Source: Gnetum montanum (Eukaryota > Streptophyta > Gnetopsida > Gnetales > Gnetaceae). From it: a stretch of DNA of 30,229 nucleotides. Positions 1 through 10,481 of this stretch are shown here, in pieces (positions within the stretch are counted from its first letter, which is position 1; every line of letters begins with the position of its first letter). Where the stretch lies: the NCBI GenBank assembly GCA_015680685.1, contig MNCI01029114.1, positions 56,733-86,961 on the forward strand. Direction: 5' to 3'. Under the pieces are notes generated by a model. It made no database searches, had not been told where the DNA came from, and saw nothing but the letters and a program-made list of their open reading frames with translations. A program made the translations under genes and the position numbers.

Positions 1-2
1 TT

Positions 3-1466
3 GCATGCGATTACAACACAAGGGACTACCATCCCACAGAAGCGCAACGTCAACAGGACTTGCGGTAGGAGAGTTACCACACATCATTGAAGGGCAAGGG
101 ACCCCATAATGCTTCGCTTGTCATAAGAGAAATTAAGGGTGGTGAACCTATTTCAATAGGTTCTTCACAAAATGATGTTCCCCCTCACGATGGTGAGTAG
201 GTGGTGTATTAGAACCTGCACTTCACGATTCACAACCCTAGTTCTGATTCCCACGAACACCAAGTCTTCAATGAGGGAACAAAAACACAAGATAAGGACG
301 AGCATTCTGATCATCATCACGATCAGGGTTGAGATCATCGAAGAGAAGGTAGGAAACATCGTCATGACGATGGTCCTCCTTCTTCTTCACATTCATTGTC
401 ACATTCACCCTCTCCTTCAACATCAGGATGTAGTCATAAGGAACCTAACTGTGAGGAGAAGGGTAAGCAAAATGAGAGACCTCAACGAGAGAGTCGAGAG
501 TGAGGATGAGGGCACTCTAGAGAATCAAGGCATGGAAGAAGGGAAAGTAGGGAATCACATAGACATCATAGACGCTATGAGAGAAATGACCATGAAGAAC
601 CCCTATTTGCAACCCGAAGCATGTTAGACATTACGGAGGCCGTTAGAATACCTACAAGGGACCAGAAAGATAGCAGGATCAAGAGACTAGACATGAATAA
701 TATCCCACGATTTGAGGGGGGATACAACGCTCATCCTTAGAACCACTTACAGGGATTTCACAATGCCTGTGCCTTGCAGAACATTGAGAACGAGTGGCAA
801 AAATTAAAGTTGTTCCCAAGGACACTCATAAAAGAAGCGGAAAGCTGGTACCGGTCCTTAGAATCGGAATCCATTCGAAGGTGGAGTACGATGCTAGAAC
901 TGTTTAATGATAAATATCAAATATACTCCCAAGTGTCCAACCTGCGAAAGCAAATCCAAGGATGGAAGTAGGGTAATCATGAACCCTTTGATGCTGCCAT
1001 GGGCTGATATTATGCATTGCTACATCATTGCTTGGGCCATAGTTACGCACAACAAGATTAACTACGCCATCTTGTAGATGGGCTTAGACACGAAACCAGG
1101 AGAACCCTTGGAACATACGCCCAAGGGAGATTATCAGTGCTTAGGTCCCATGAGGTTCATAGATTGTTGGAGAAAGTAGCTAAGGAAGAAGGAGAGCTAC
1201 ATAAGAGAGAAAGTGCAGAGGTGTACAACAGCGATCCTTCCCTCCAAAAAAGGGGAGTAAGATTCTGTGAGGAGGAGGATGAGTCACCACTTGAAGAGTT
1301 GGTGAATAGGAAAACCTTGTCACTCCAAAAACTAACAACAGAAGTGTCAGCTAAGGTAGATTAGATGTGGGACTCCTTAGATAGTAGATTTGAAACCATT
1401 TTAAAAATCATAGAGGAGTCTAAGGAGCGAAGTAGTTACTATGATAAAAAAAGAAGAGGGATTTAG
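3..1466 (+). pseudogene. gag: gag (capsid part) pseudogene of copy A
   Basis: One frame reads as a retrotransposon Gag polyprotein across nearly 1.5 kb with scattered stops, for example TAG at 66-68, TAG at 198-200 and TGA at 330-332. An N-terminal part rich in His, Asp, Ser and Arg is followed by the conserved retrotransposon-gag block at about 680-965, with LKLFPRTLIKEAESWYRSL and RRWSTMLELF. These match KLFPRILIDKAEVWYRSL and RWSTMLELFNQ in the minus-strand gag. A Lys/Glu-rich segment follows (1137-1364). Gag would form the particle that packages the element's RNA. The frame ends at TAG 1464-1466, and coding moves to another frame from 1460, which indicates a frameshift. The true start is outside the window; the copy B gag at 5858 shows how it would begin. 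Confidence 0.85.
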
Positions 1467-2239
1467 ACTATGCACGTAACAAAGGTAAGGGTAAAATGGC
1501 TATCATTGAAGAGGTTGTGGATTTTGATACGGACAATGACGGTGGATGTGAAATATGCCAGTAGGACCATACTAAGGGATGTTGCCCAATAATCTCACAT
1601 CTACAAGAGTCTGGGGTGTACGCACTTAACCCATGACTTAACAAACGGTAAGCACCCCGACGGTTACCTTATCCCCAAGGTAACCCATGATAGTTCCACC
1701 AACCCTTAACATATTATCCAAGTGGAACTCCACCACAACCTATTGAACAACACTAGCAGTGGCAATACCCATAGTCATGGGGGATGCCACCGCCAAAGCA
1801 ACAATACCCTTACTGGTAACCGAATCCATATGGCTACTACATGCAGCAACCAATCTCTCCAAGTGACTTTGTCGGTCACATGACCCCACAACGTCACTAC
1901 CAAGCTTAGGAGTACTATAGGACACCTTCTCCTGGGAGAGACACACCACATCCATACCATCCTTCGAACCTAGTTGCGACTCTCACACCGATAGCTCCAC
2001 TACCACCCGCTCCTGCGATGTAAGGGGATCTCCCCACTCAACCGCAGAAATGCAATGCTACAAGAGCTGTAAACCTTCAACCTGCTACTGGTTCTGACAA
2101 CCATACAAGGAGAAGACCTTTCTTTAGAACCAACAGTCCAAACAAGCTCTCACAACCACAAGCGGTTGAGCCTCCGAACATTCCTCCATCAAATAAGGGT
2201 TCGGAGCTCCCTTCAAACCAACAACAGAGCTCAACGCAT
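1460..2239 (+). pseudogene. gag: gag C-terminus: zinc knuckle and P/Q-rich linker (copy A)
   Basis: After the frameshift the frame continues with a basic stretch and a zinc knuckle at 1547-1585, spaced Cys-X2-Cys-X3-His-X4-Cys, with one stop inside it. This spacing matches the knuckle at 26594-26632. A linker of about 200 codons rich in Pro, Gln, Tyr and Ser follows, read in the same frame as the protease, so gag and protease were probably one fused ORF. The linker holds one copy of the 11-mer AGTCATGGGGG (1773-1783). Its counterpart in the minus-strand gag also holds one. The knuckle should bind nucleic acid during RNA packaging. Several stops interrupt the linker. Confidence 0.75.
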
Positions 2240-3145
2240 ATGGTTATGTTAACACATACTATCACTGACTGGATCATGGAAGGCCACCTTCCCAGGAAAT
2301 TCTCTGATCCTGAAAGTCCCTTAATCTACCTCCAAGTCACTGAGAATGAACCACGTAAAGCTCTTCTTGACTCAGGTTTCGGAGTTAACTTAATATCACA
2401 AGAAATGTATAAAGCTTGGAACCTACCTTCACTAAAGAAGAGCAATATTCGCTTAGAGCTGGCTAACCAGTCCATCACCGTTCCTTTGGGATTGGTGGAG
2501 GACATCGTTACCACTGTGTGTGGTTGGTCATACCCAGCTGGTTTCCTAGTGATCCAAGTAAACAATGACAAAGGGGACTTCCCAATAATAATGGGAAGGG
2601 CATGGCTAAGCACCATAAGTGCATGACTAGGAATCTATGATCTTTCCCTAGAAATATCTAAGNCAGAGGGTGATGACGTACAGGAATGTTCAGCATTTCC
2701 TGCATGCAATCGATGTGCCCAAGAAGTTAACGTACAAAAGTGCCTGTATGTAGCAACCACACAACAAGAAAACACCCAGTGGTTGACAACTAATCAAGAG
2801 AGAAATCATCAATGTGCATGGAACTAACTGGGGGAACAACATGTGCCCACGTCGAAAGCATAGATGCACTGGAGCAAGAGTGTTGCCAACTTCCAATCCT
2901 TAATCTGAAACCACCAATCAAGGGAAGTTGGAAACTCTTAGAAAATCCAAATGAGTACTCTAATAGGAGAATACTAGTCTGTGTGCAACTGACCAACCCT
3001 TATCGTGAACGTAGAACGATCTATGCACATAGCACATTTGAGAGAGGATGACCTTGCTCATTATTCCAGATCTCCATCTTTCAACTCAGTCATGGGGGAG
3101 ATGGCCACCTATGCTGATCAATCAAAGCCCTCAGTTGTTTTTTAA
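2240..3145 (+). pseudogene. retropepsin-like aspartic protease and short C-terminal tail (copy A)
   Basis: An open stretch of 128 codons (2240-2626) has the layout of a plant Ty3-type protease. The catalytic triplet Asp-Ser-Gly is in ALLDSGFGVNLI, with Asp at residue 44 (codon 2369-2371). A middle VPLGLVEDIV block and a C-terminal FPIIMGRAWLST block follow. Functional plant copies usually have a small residue after DSG, so the Phe here is unusual. After the TGA at 2624-2626 the frame stays readable to about 2830. Coding then shifts to another frame (2812-3051) containing KGSWKLLE, a motif that recurs at 29762-29782. A final readable piece ends at TAA 3143-3145. No reverse transcriptase follows, where a full element would have one. 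The ambiguous base near 2663 lies in this region. Confidence 0.8.
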
Positions 3146-4976
3146 GTTTTTGTTTTACAAATTTCTTTAACTTTTCTTATTTTTTGTTTTACAACATTGT
3201 TTATACTCTTTCATTTCTTTGTGTGTTTGTTTATTTTGTTTGATTCATCACCTAATAAGTGCTCCTGATGGTGGTATGAACTGTATCCCATTGATTGCTA
3301 ATGTTTGGTTTTTACCTTTAAGTTATGATGTTGATACTAAGGTATGGTTCTTTTGATATAATAGGAAATGAGTCCACTTCATCCATACATCCATAAATTT
3401 CTATGGTCTCTCTTGGCTTGGAACTGTATAGTCCTCTTTCTCAATAATAAGAACTATCAACAAATTGGTGACTTAGTATTTCTCAAACTAAGGAAGGACT
3501 CAATGATTGAAAAGGGTGTGACTTCAAGGGAACTTGATGCATTTGTGCTGGCCATTCTCTTGGGTGCTTGGATGTTTTCTTCTTGAGTCTCCCACACCAT
3601 TCTGATGCTGCTCCATTATCGAGAAGCTGAGCTAATAAAAATAAGAAGTCTTTGCATGGTGTGGTTCTCACGCAAAAAAATAAAAATAAAAATAAAATAG
3701 TGAGAATTCAAAACACATCCCTTAGATGAAATAATCATTTGGGCTACAAGCATTGGTTATGGAACTAAATAAAAATGTTCCCTCTAACTAAGGCCCTTCT
3801 CGCTTCCTACTTTCTCCTTGTTCGTTTTGTCGAAATGGTGGTGACTCTTTGGTGGAGGCATTCATGTTACTTCAGGTGGATGGATTGGCCAAATGTATTA
3901 ATGCAAAGTCATTGGATGTGGATTGTTTGAGGTTGGATTTGGAATGAGATCTACTAAGTCACATTAACCATTAATACACAAGGGGCTGTACACCATCTTG
4001 TTTTTAAGACTCCATTCCAGTTTCTTCTTTCCATCCTTCTTTCTCCATTTTTCACCTCATTGCCAGTTGTATCAGTAGTCCATATTTTGGTTGATACATT
4101 GTTTTCTTTTTGTTAAACTCTTGTGGTTAAGACTTTAAATCTTGTCTCCAAATGACATTCCTAGAGCCTATGGACTCTTTGAATGTGGGATTGTCAGGGC
4201 ATTAAGGGAATGAGCCTGCTTTGGGGAGGACCCACTGGCATTCCTATTTGGTGCATCGGTTAATTTCTTTCCCCCAAACATTTTTTGTAATCAACATTTA
4301 TTTTGTCAATCTCCATCTTTGACATCCATTTTATCAATGTTCCCATTGTTTCTTTGAATCCGTCTTTTCTATTCCTTATCTTTTTCCATTCTATCACTAC
4401 CGGAGGTTCGCTCTTAGTCATGGGGGTCCTGGTCCAATTTTTTCAATTTTCTCCTAACCCCTACACCTCGGGTAGCCACCAGTATTATATCTCTAGATCT
4501 GCATTAGCCATATCACAACTTAGCCAAGGGACCTTACACTGAGGCAAGGTATTAATTGCATTGTGATTCATTTATCCTTGCTAATATCAGATTATGTTGT
4601 GTGTGCAGATGGAAATCATACAACAACAGATTGGATCTGGAGGAAACACTTGGAATGGATGGGTGCTGAAGTAGTTATGCAAGGAACAAGATTGATGGTG
4701 CACTTATGGATGGACAACGAAAGGTGCAATCTTGGCGTTGGCAGCAGTAGACTTCTTCTTTTCTCTCTCTCTTCTCTCTTCTCTCTCAGCTGCCAAATAA
4801 GGCTGGATGTCAAATGTGTATAGTGTTTACTCTTGTTGTCATTAACACTAAATTTTGCCATGTATTGTAATGATGATCCATTCACATGTCACCCCATCTA
4901 CCATTAGTGTCATTCAAGTCAATAATCCCATACCTTCCCAATATTTTGTAAGGAACTCGAGGACGAGTTTTCATTC
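3146..4976 (+). other. non-coding 3' internal region of copy A
   Basis: No readable protein is seen. The left end is strongly T-rich (about 3139-3245) directly after the last coding piece; the minus-strand element also has a T-rich stretch just after its gag. A pyrimidine-rich tract made mostly of TCTCT lies at 4751-4788. Copies of AGTCATGGGGG occur at 4416-4426 and again at the polypurine tract; another lies just before this region, at 3089-3099. A short inverted repeat, AACTCG AGGA CGAGTT, lies close to the LTR at about 4953-4968. Short ORFs here look like chance. Confidence 0.6.
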
Positions 4977-4989
4977 AGTCATGGGGGTA
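4977..4989 (+). promoter_or_regulatory. polypurine tract next to 3' LTR of copy A
   Basis: AGTCATGGGGGTA directly precedes the LTR start TGATGAG. The minus-strand element has AGTTATGGGGATA at the equivalent place (20788-20800), differing by two transitions. Position and conservation support its use as the primer for plus-strand DNA synthesis. Confidence 0.75.
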
Positions 4990-5742
4990 TGATGAGCTGC
5001 GATATCGTAGCCCATCGCCAGTTCTATAAATAAGAGATGGCTTTGCCTTGTTCACTCATGTAGATCTAGACCCTTAGCTAAACTCTGGCAGTTTTACCAT
5101 TCCAGAGATAGAATGATTTCCATGTGCCTGCAGTAGGAGTCTCAAAGTGAACGGATCTTTTTTCGATCAAATTGTACTTGAGCACACATTTGTGTACAGC
5201 AATAAAGACAGACTTTCTGATAAACCTTGCAATACATGGACTTAGCTAAATAGGACTTAATTACTGTTGAATGTTTAAATGCTTTCTTAGACAATTAATC
5301 TCTCTCAACCCTTTACTCTCATAGTTAAGTGCATTCAGTACGACCGCTTTGAGCACATGTGTAACGCTTGGTAATCCAGTAACAAGTAGCGTTTGGTAAT
5401 CCCAGTAGCGTTGCACTGGTTCAGGGTGTGTGCGGAAAGTGGGAATGGATACTGGTGCTAGGACGATTAGAACTTAGTTAGCGAATAGTTAGTCACTTTG
5501 TCTCTTCACCCTTCCCTCTTAGCATAAGGCGTTAAAAAGATAAAAGACATAAAAATCACATACCTCAAACTTATTTAACCATACAACTATGACAATACAA
5601 GTAAGTTTGGGAAGACAATGATTGATTAACCTTAAGTGTTCCATTAGGGCACATAAGCACTTAGTCCTTGGAGTTCGATTGGATTGCACGTGAGAGGCTC
5701 GTATTCATATGGTTGAGTGTAGGGGTACCTCGCCACTCATCA
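4990..5742 (+). repeat. LTR shared by copies A and B (753 bp)
   Basis: The LTR starts TGATGAG and ends CTCATCA, a perfect 7-bp terminal inverted repeat within TG...CA ends. A polypurine tract precedes it and a tRNA-Asp primer-binding site follows one base after it, so it serves as 3' LTR to copy A and 5' LTR to copy B. A TATA box (TATAAATA) is at 5025-5032 and a poly(A) signal (AATAAA) at 5201-5206, giving a conventional U3-R-U5 order. The last stretch, GGTTGAGTGTAGGGGTACCT, is nearly the same as in the minus-strand LTRs. The U3 differs from those LTRs, so it is a separate subfamily. Confidence 0.85.
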
Positions 5743-5743
5743 T

Positions 5744-5761
5744 TGGCATCGTTGCCGAGGA
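5744..5761 (+). promoter_or_regulatory. tRNA-Asp primer-binding site
   Basis: TGGCATCGTTGCCGAGGA begins one base after the LTR. From general knowledge of plant tRNA-Asp(GUC), the exact complement of its 3' end would be TGGCGCCGTTGCCGGGGA, so three bases differ. The minus-strand element has the equivalent site at 28137-28154. It would prime minus-strand DNA synthesis. Confidence 0.8.
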
Positions 5762-5857
5762 CTTAGTTGTTTGTGCGCTACGTAGAACATAGGAAATCAT
5801 TCACATTGTTGGGAGCTAAAATGAACCCTTAGGGTTAATCAAGAGAAAAATAACATA

Positions 5858-6582
5858 ATGGTAAATAGCACACTGAACAAGACTAAAATGTCTTCTTCTT
5901 CGAACAAAAGCACTTCACCGCCTGCGAACAACTCTAGACACAGTCAGCGGCACAACACACATAACCAAAATCTACCAGTTCCTCAACAATTTAGTGTGGT
6001 ATATATTCATCATGATGAATATATAACCGACTTTACCTTTGTCTTCCATCAAGATGAACAACTGCGTTGGAGAGACTTGGAGGGTAACATAGTGTTGCCT
6101 CTAGACAGAGCAGCCCCCAACATGCTCCTTCGTGCCCTTGCATGAATAGGCATGTTACAATTATATGCTGAGTATATTGCATGTGATTACAACACAAGGG
6201 ACTACCATCCCACAGAAGCGCAACGTCAACAGGACTTGTGGTAGGAGAGTTACCACACATCATTGAAGGGCAAGGGACCCCATAATGCTTCGCCTGTCAT
6301 AAGCGAAATTAAGGGTGGTGAACCTATTTCAATAGGTTCTTCACAAAATGATGTTCCCCCTCACGATGGTGAGTAGGTGGTGTATCAGAACCTGCACTTC
6401 ACAATTCACAACCCTAGTTCTGATCCCCACGAACACCAAGTGTTCAATGAGGGAACAAAAACACAAGATAAGGACGAGCATTCTGATCATCATCACAATC
6501 AGGGTTGAGATCATCGAAGAGAAGGTAGGAAACATCGTCATGACGATGGTCCTCCTTCTTCTTCACCTTCATTGTCACATTC
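5858..6582 (+). pseudogene. gag: gag N-terminal pseudogene, copy B (truncated)
   Basis: About 100 bp downstream of the primer-binding site an ATG opens 95 codons rich in Ser, Asn, Gln and His, ending at TGA 6143-6145. The same frame stays readable past that stop to 6582, with further stops at 6242-6244, 6374-6376 and 6506-6508. From 6177 it repeats 1-406 of copy A with 10 substitutions and no gaps, and the last three stops are shared by both copies. The piece DFTFVFHQDEQLRWRDLEG near its start shows what the missing N-terminus of copy A would resemble. Similarity stops abruptly at 6582/406, where unrelated DNA begins. I do not recognise a named domain in this N-terminal part. Confidence 0.75.
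6177..6582 (+). repeat. direct repeat of positions 1-406
   Basis: The offset is exactly 6176 bp. Ten substitutions and no insertions or deletions were counted over 406 bp (about 97.5% identity). The right edge is a sharp breakpoint. Confidence 0.9.
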
Positions 6583-7072
6583 CCTAAAAAATAGTCGACT
6601 TGAACTCGATTGGGAAAGGAATTATTCTATCTAGTTAATGAGACATCAATATGAGTTCAAGGATGTTAGCTTTCATGGAAGGTTATATTGAAGAGTAGCT
6701 TTAGTGGGCCAATTTAAATATTGAATTGGAATAGCTACAAGGGCTACTAAGGTAGGTTCGTAATGATAAGAAAAGGAAATTAGTCGCAATATCTTTCCTT
6801 CTTGATCCTAATATTAAACTGTTGAATTCAATGCTTTAGATTTAGCTTCCTTTTTTTGATCAAGAGAACATCAATTTAAGATCCCATTTTAATGAATAGA
6901 TAAGAGCCGTCGCTTTCTATAATCCTATAAATAGGGACATTATGCTTTAGAGATTCTTCCATTGTTCCATCTCTAAGAAGCAAGTTAAGCATCCATGTCT
7001 AGGGTAGAAGCTATGAGATGATGGAGAGATCTAGTGTTCGTATGTCCATTAAAGTGATAGGTTTAGGAACTA

Positions 7073-7382
7073 ACATGTCACGGGGGGAGAGCTTTAGCTA
7101 GGGAATAACCTTGGAATTACCTTGAATAGGAAGAGGTCACATTCCAACCTTTCTTTGTGCTTTCAAGATGTATCTGCAGTACATCTATTGCTAAACATAC
7201 TGTCCTTTAGGTATGTCATCATATATTTTATTATTTCCAGTTGGGTTAGGTATGATAATCGATGGAGTTCGTGAATTAAGGCCATTTGTGAGTAGGGTAA
7301 TGTATGCGCATTAGTGGAGGAATGCCCCCCAAGTTACCCTAGTCATTCCTTAGCTAAAGCCCCTTACCTATCTCTACCATGT
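7073..7382. repeat. degenerate foldback (inverted repeat), possible MITE remnant
   Basis: The left arm at 7073-7109 and right arm at about 7342-7382 are inverted copies. The 19-bp core GCTTTAGCTAGGGAATAAC (7091-7109) matches the reverse complement of 7342-7360 with two mismatches. Both outer ends read ACATG inward. No target duplication was found, so the class is unknown. Confidence 0.45.
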
Positions 7383-8766
7383 GAGAATTTAGAGGCTTCA
7401 TAATTCTTATAATTATTTCTTAATGCAAAATGTCAAAATAATTGAAGAACAAAGACTAAAAATAGGGTTCATGTTCATAGATAAGGGAAACTATAAGACA
7501 GTTTAAGTGGATCAAGTTCATGATTGTGAGAAAGACAATTTGATGTTTTGACCTTGAATATTGATGACATCCTAGGTAGATCCACTTGAACTACCTAGAA
7601 GTAAAGCTGGTAACATTAGCATCCTATGCCTCAAATGGGCATGAACGGTTGCCACCTAAGTCGATGCCACCACCCCTAGTTTCTGACTATTGTTTGATTT
7701 GGTGATGTGTTGTCCATGATGGCATCTAATCTATAAGGTAACTTGTGCCTTAGTTCCCACTCTATTTGCTTGTGAGCCTCATCCCTCCCCTGTAAGCTAT
7801 CCTGCTAATGGGCTTGCCACAGATGAGAGGTGCACAACCCATATTAGCATATTGGGATGACATTCACCTACATGTGGATGGCTCCATATATCCATATCCT
7901 TATAAGACTTTTTGTGCTACAGTGTCTAGCTCCATTGAGGTGACATACCTTCTCGTTGAAGCCTACCTTCTATTCTTTCTGAATGGCTTTCATTTCTTTA
8001 GTGTAATTAACCAAGAAATAAGTAAAGCAAGCATTCCACCCATAACTTATCTCTATAGGGTTCCAAGGCTAATGGTTAATCATCTAATCCTCAAAAGCTC
8101 TTAATATGTGATCCTAGTGCCATATATATTGGTTTTGCACCTATGCATTCATGGTTAAAGTGCTCTTTTTATTCTAGGGAGGTTGTTTGGCCTCATTGTG
8201 GCTTTATTGTCCTAATGCACCCTACTTGATTTTAGTAAGTAATGAGTTTGAAACTACCAATCCTTCCCTAACCTGGTCTTGCCTCAAGAGCTCCCGAATA
8301 AGGAAGCGCCTGCTACTAACCATCCAGAAACTTACCTTACATACTAACCTGAAAATGATTTTGACGCAATATGATGAAAGAAACAATGTGTGTTTCCCTG
8401 AAATGCTTCATAATTGACTGGGCAGCACCATTACCTTTGAAATGGGATTAGTAGTGTGCCACTCCTATTCTACTTATGCATCCATGTATCCTTCCCCTAC
8501 TGTCACCTGCAATTGGTTGAACTAACATCATTGATAACAAGAAAAGAATGAACTCAAACCTCATTGTTTGGTAAGTTAATCTAGTAAATCTATATAGTCG
8601 TTCAAGGTAACATAGGGTGTCTAATGGACCTTATAGGCTTGCTCTTTATTGCTCCAATATGGGTGAAGGAAATGGCCCCTCTCCTGCTGATGGGTGGTAA
8701 GCTATGGAATAGGGATTCCACAAGGATCGTTGATATAAAATGAAGATGTGTCTATTTTGGATTAAT

Positions 8767-8795
8767 TCTCTCTCTCTCTCTCTCTCTTTCTCTCT
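8767..8795. repeat. TC microsatellite
   Basis: About 29 bp of TC dinucleotides with one CTTTC interruption. Confidence 0.9.
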
Positions 8796-9435
8796 ACTTG
8801 GTCATAGCCTTGGCAGAGATCTAATTGGGAGAAAAATCGAGCCCTTGCTAGTTGATTGAATAGAAGGGTACGAGAAAGGTAAAGCATATTGAATTAGTTT
8901 ACAAGAGAGGTAATTTTGCTATTCCTTCTATTGTGTGGCTTCAAGTGAGACCCAACAAGCTTTACACATGACACCATAAGAGAGATAAGAGCCTATAACA
9001 CCTCTTACTTAATTTAATACTCATAAAAATGATGGGCATATGCCCTCATTCATTGATTTACCCACTATAATCTTTTGGACAAACCTAGGCTAGCTTGCGT
9101 AGCACAACAGCCACCTTGGGTGTTAGCTCCCAAAGCTCCCTATTCCCTTAGTTGCTGATTGCTTTCTGTTGTGAGTAAAAAGCTTCTACAAAATACCTTT
9201 TTTTACAGGAGATCTCCTAAAAAAAGCAAAAAGGATCAATAATTCTAGGATGAAAGGATTTGAACTTTCGAAATAACAGGACCAAAATATGCTACGTTAC
9301 GCAATTTCTTAATTAACCACTTTACAAAACTACTCATGAACATCAAATCTCATCAAGAATTGGAAGGGGCTTTAGATGGTGAATGAAAAAATGGGGTAAC
9401 TCACTTGGTGAGTTCCCCAACCCTATGGGGCATTG

Positions 9436-10476
9436 TGTTACCCTGAATTGCATCAAGTCCAAGGTCTAATTCTCTTCGATGTGTCCAAATGTTTAGATGA
9501 GGTACCTCATGACAGCTTGATGAGCTCACTAAAGAGAAGAGGGTTCAATTCGGACATCTTTTCACTAATCGATCAATACTCGTTCATCACCGCACCAAAG
9601 CATATGGATTGGGACAAAACTTTTGTTTGTCACTATAAGCCAATTTCCCTTCAATTATTCCACTTTGCATATTTTATTGGAAACCTTTACCAAGCCCATA
9701 TCCTAAGACTTTTGGCCCATAACCTTTATGTTCCATGAAGAGGGAAATAAAGTAACCTTTTTTATTTGAGGAGTTTTGACTCGTGCATTTCGATGTAGAG
9801 AGCCCAAAGTAGATAAGGAAATGTTGGAAGAGGGACATAAGACAAGAGCTGGATCAATTTTGTATAAGATGGATCCTCTCAACTTGTAAAATAATTTTTG
9901 TAAACTTTGCATTTTTGTAAAATAGAAACCTTGTACACTTTTGGACTATTTGAACCATGTACCTATTCTTGTGAATAAATAATATAGACATGAATTTTTC
10001 GTCTATGTCATTGGGATCGTGAGATTGCAAGGAACATTTTTCATTTCGATGAATGCAATATGTTTGGGAAAGTTTAATATTATTTATTTTATATTAATAT
10101 TTTACTAGTTAATTTAGTAAATTTCAAACATTAATAATTTTATTTTTCGATGTCCATTTTAGACGAAACAAATGTCATTGGGATCGTTATTTTGTCGACT
10201 AATTTATGATGCACCTAATGGAATTTTTAGGTACTTATCTTTTTGTGGTTGCACAAAACTTTAATTTTCCTTAAATAAATCTTATTTAATTATGTATGTG
10301 AACAATATGAAATTTTGCTGCACTATTATGCTTTACCATATTCATGTTCTTATTTAATAATTTCTATTTTCCTTTTGAATTAGTAAATTAAGGTTAAATC
10401 CAGATCCTTGGGGTTTCATAGCATCTCTATTAGTTATTTATAAGATATTTTATAGATAATTAATAGGGGTGTTACA
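9436..10476 (+). mobile_element. probable solo LTR (1,041 bp)
   Basis: The segment starts TGTTACCCTG and ends GGGGTGTTACA, the TG...CA type with roughly inverted ends. It is flanked by CATTG (9431-9435) and TATTG (10477-10481), a 5-bp duplication with one transition. An AATAAA signal lies at 9974-9979 in a stretch that looks like the end of a transcript. No primer-binding site follows, no polypurine tract precedes it, and no second copy is in the window, so a solo LTR left by LTR-LTR recombination is the best reading. It resembles LTRs of chromovirus-type Ty3 elements in length and ends, but the family is not shown. Orientation rests on the AATAAA signal. Confidence 0.5.
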
Positions 10477-10481
10477 TATTG

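Larger units (their letters stand above)
1..5742 (+). mobile_element. Ty3/gypsy-type LTR retrotransposon, copy A (5' end outside window)
   Basis: The window opens inside gag of a plus-strand LTR retrotransposon. In order it shows a capsid-type gag region (3-1466), a CX2CX3HX4C zinc knuckle (1547-1585), a P/Q-rich linker, a retropepsin-like protease (2240-2626), a short tail to about 3145, a non-coding stretch, a polypurine tract (4977-4989) and an LTR (4990-5742). Only about 1.8 kb separates the end of coding from the LTR, and I saw no reverse transcriptase, RNase H or integrase motif there. The copy therefore looks non-autonomous. Its gag is clearly related to the minus-strand gag at 25598-28030. 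The tRNA-Asp primer site next to the same LTR suggests the Tat/Athila side of plant Ty3 elements; that lineage call is inference. All frames carry stops. Confidence 0.85.
6583..9435. other. unassigned AT-rich DNA
   Basis: No recognisable protein is seen on either strand. A TATAAATAGGGACA motif lies near 6927-6940 and resembles an LTR core promoter, but no LTR ends could be placed around it. A foldback (7073-7382) and a TC microsatellite (8767-8795) are listed separately. A short hairpin at 9393-9418 has arms GGGGTAACTCAC and GTGAGTTCCCC, with one unpaired T. The longest plus ORFs (7808-8104 and 8187-8417) show no motif I know. Confidence 0.5.

Noticed and set aside
172-627. Plus-strand ORF of 151 codons and its repeat at 6348-6587
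   Set aside because: It overlaps the gag frame, which is the one with recognisable composition and continuity; this frame is a shadow.
4953-4968. Short palindrome AACTCG AGGA CGAGTT as a regulatory hairpin
   Set aside because: Arms of only 6 bp; similar strings are common near the 3' end of Ty3-type internal regions and need no special explanation.
5744-5761. Possible tRNA fragment
   Set aside because: It matches only the 3' end complement of tRNA-Asp next to an LTR, so it is a primer-binding site.
6927-6940. TATA-like TATAAATAGGGACA as part of another LTR
   Set aside because: No terminal motifs, partner copy or target duplication could be placed around it.
9433-9738. ORF with DVSKCLDEVPHDSLM, resembling a reverse transcriptase motif A
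   Set aside because: It lies within the probable solo LTR, no other RT motif follows, and the downstream translation is not RT-like. A chance or very old resemblance is more likely, though the LTR call itself is only moderate.
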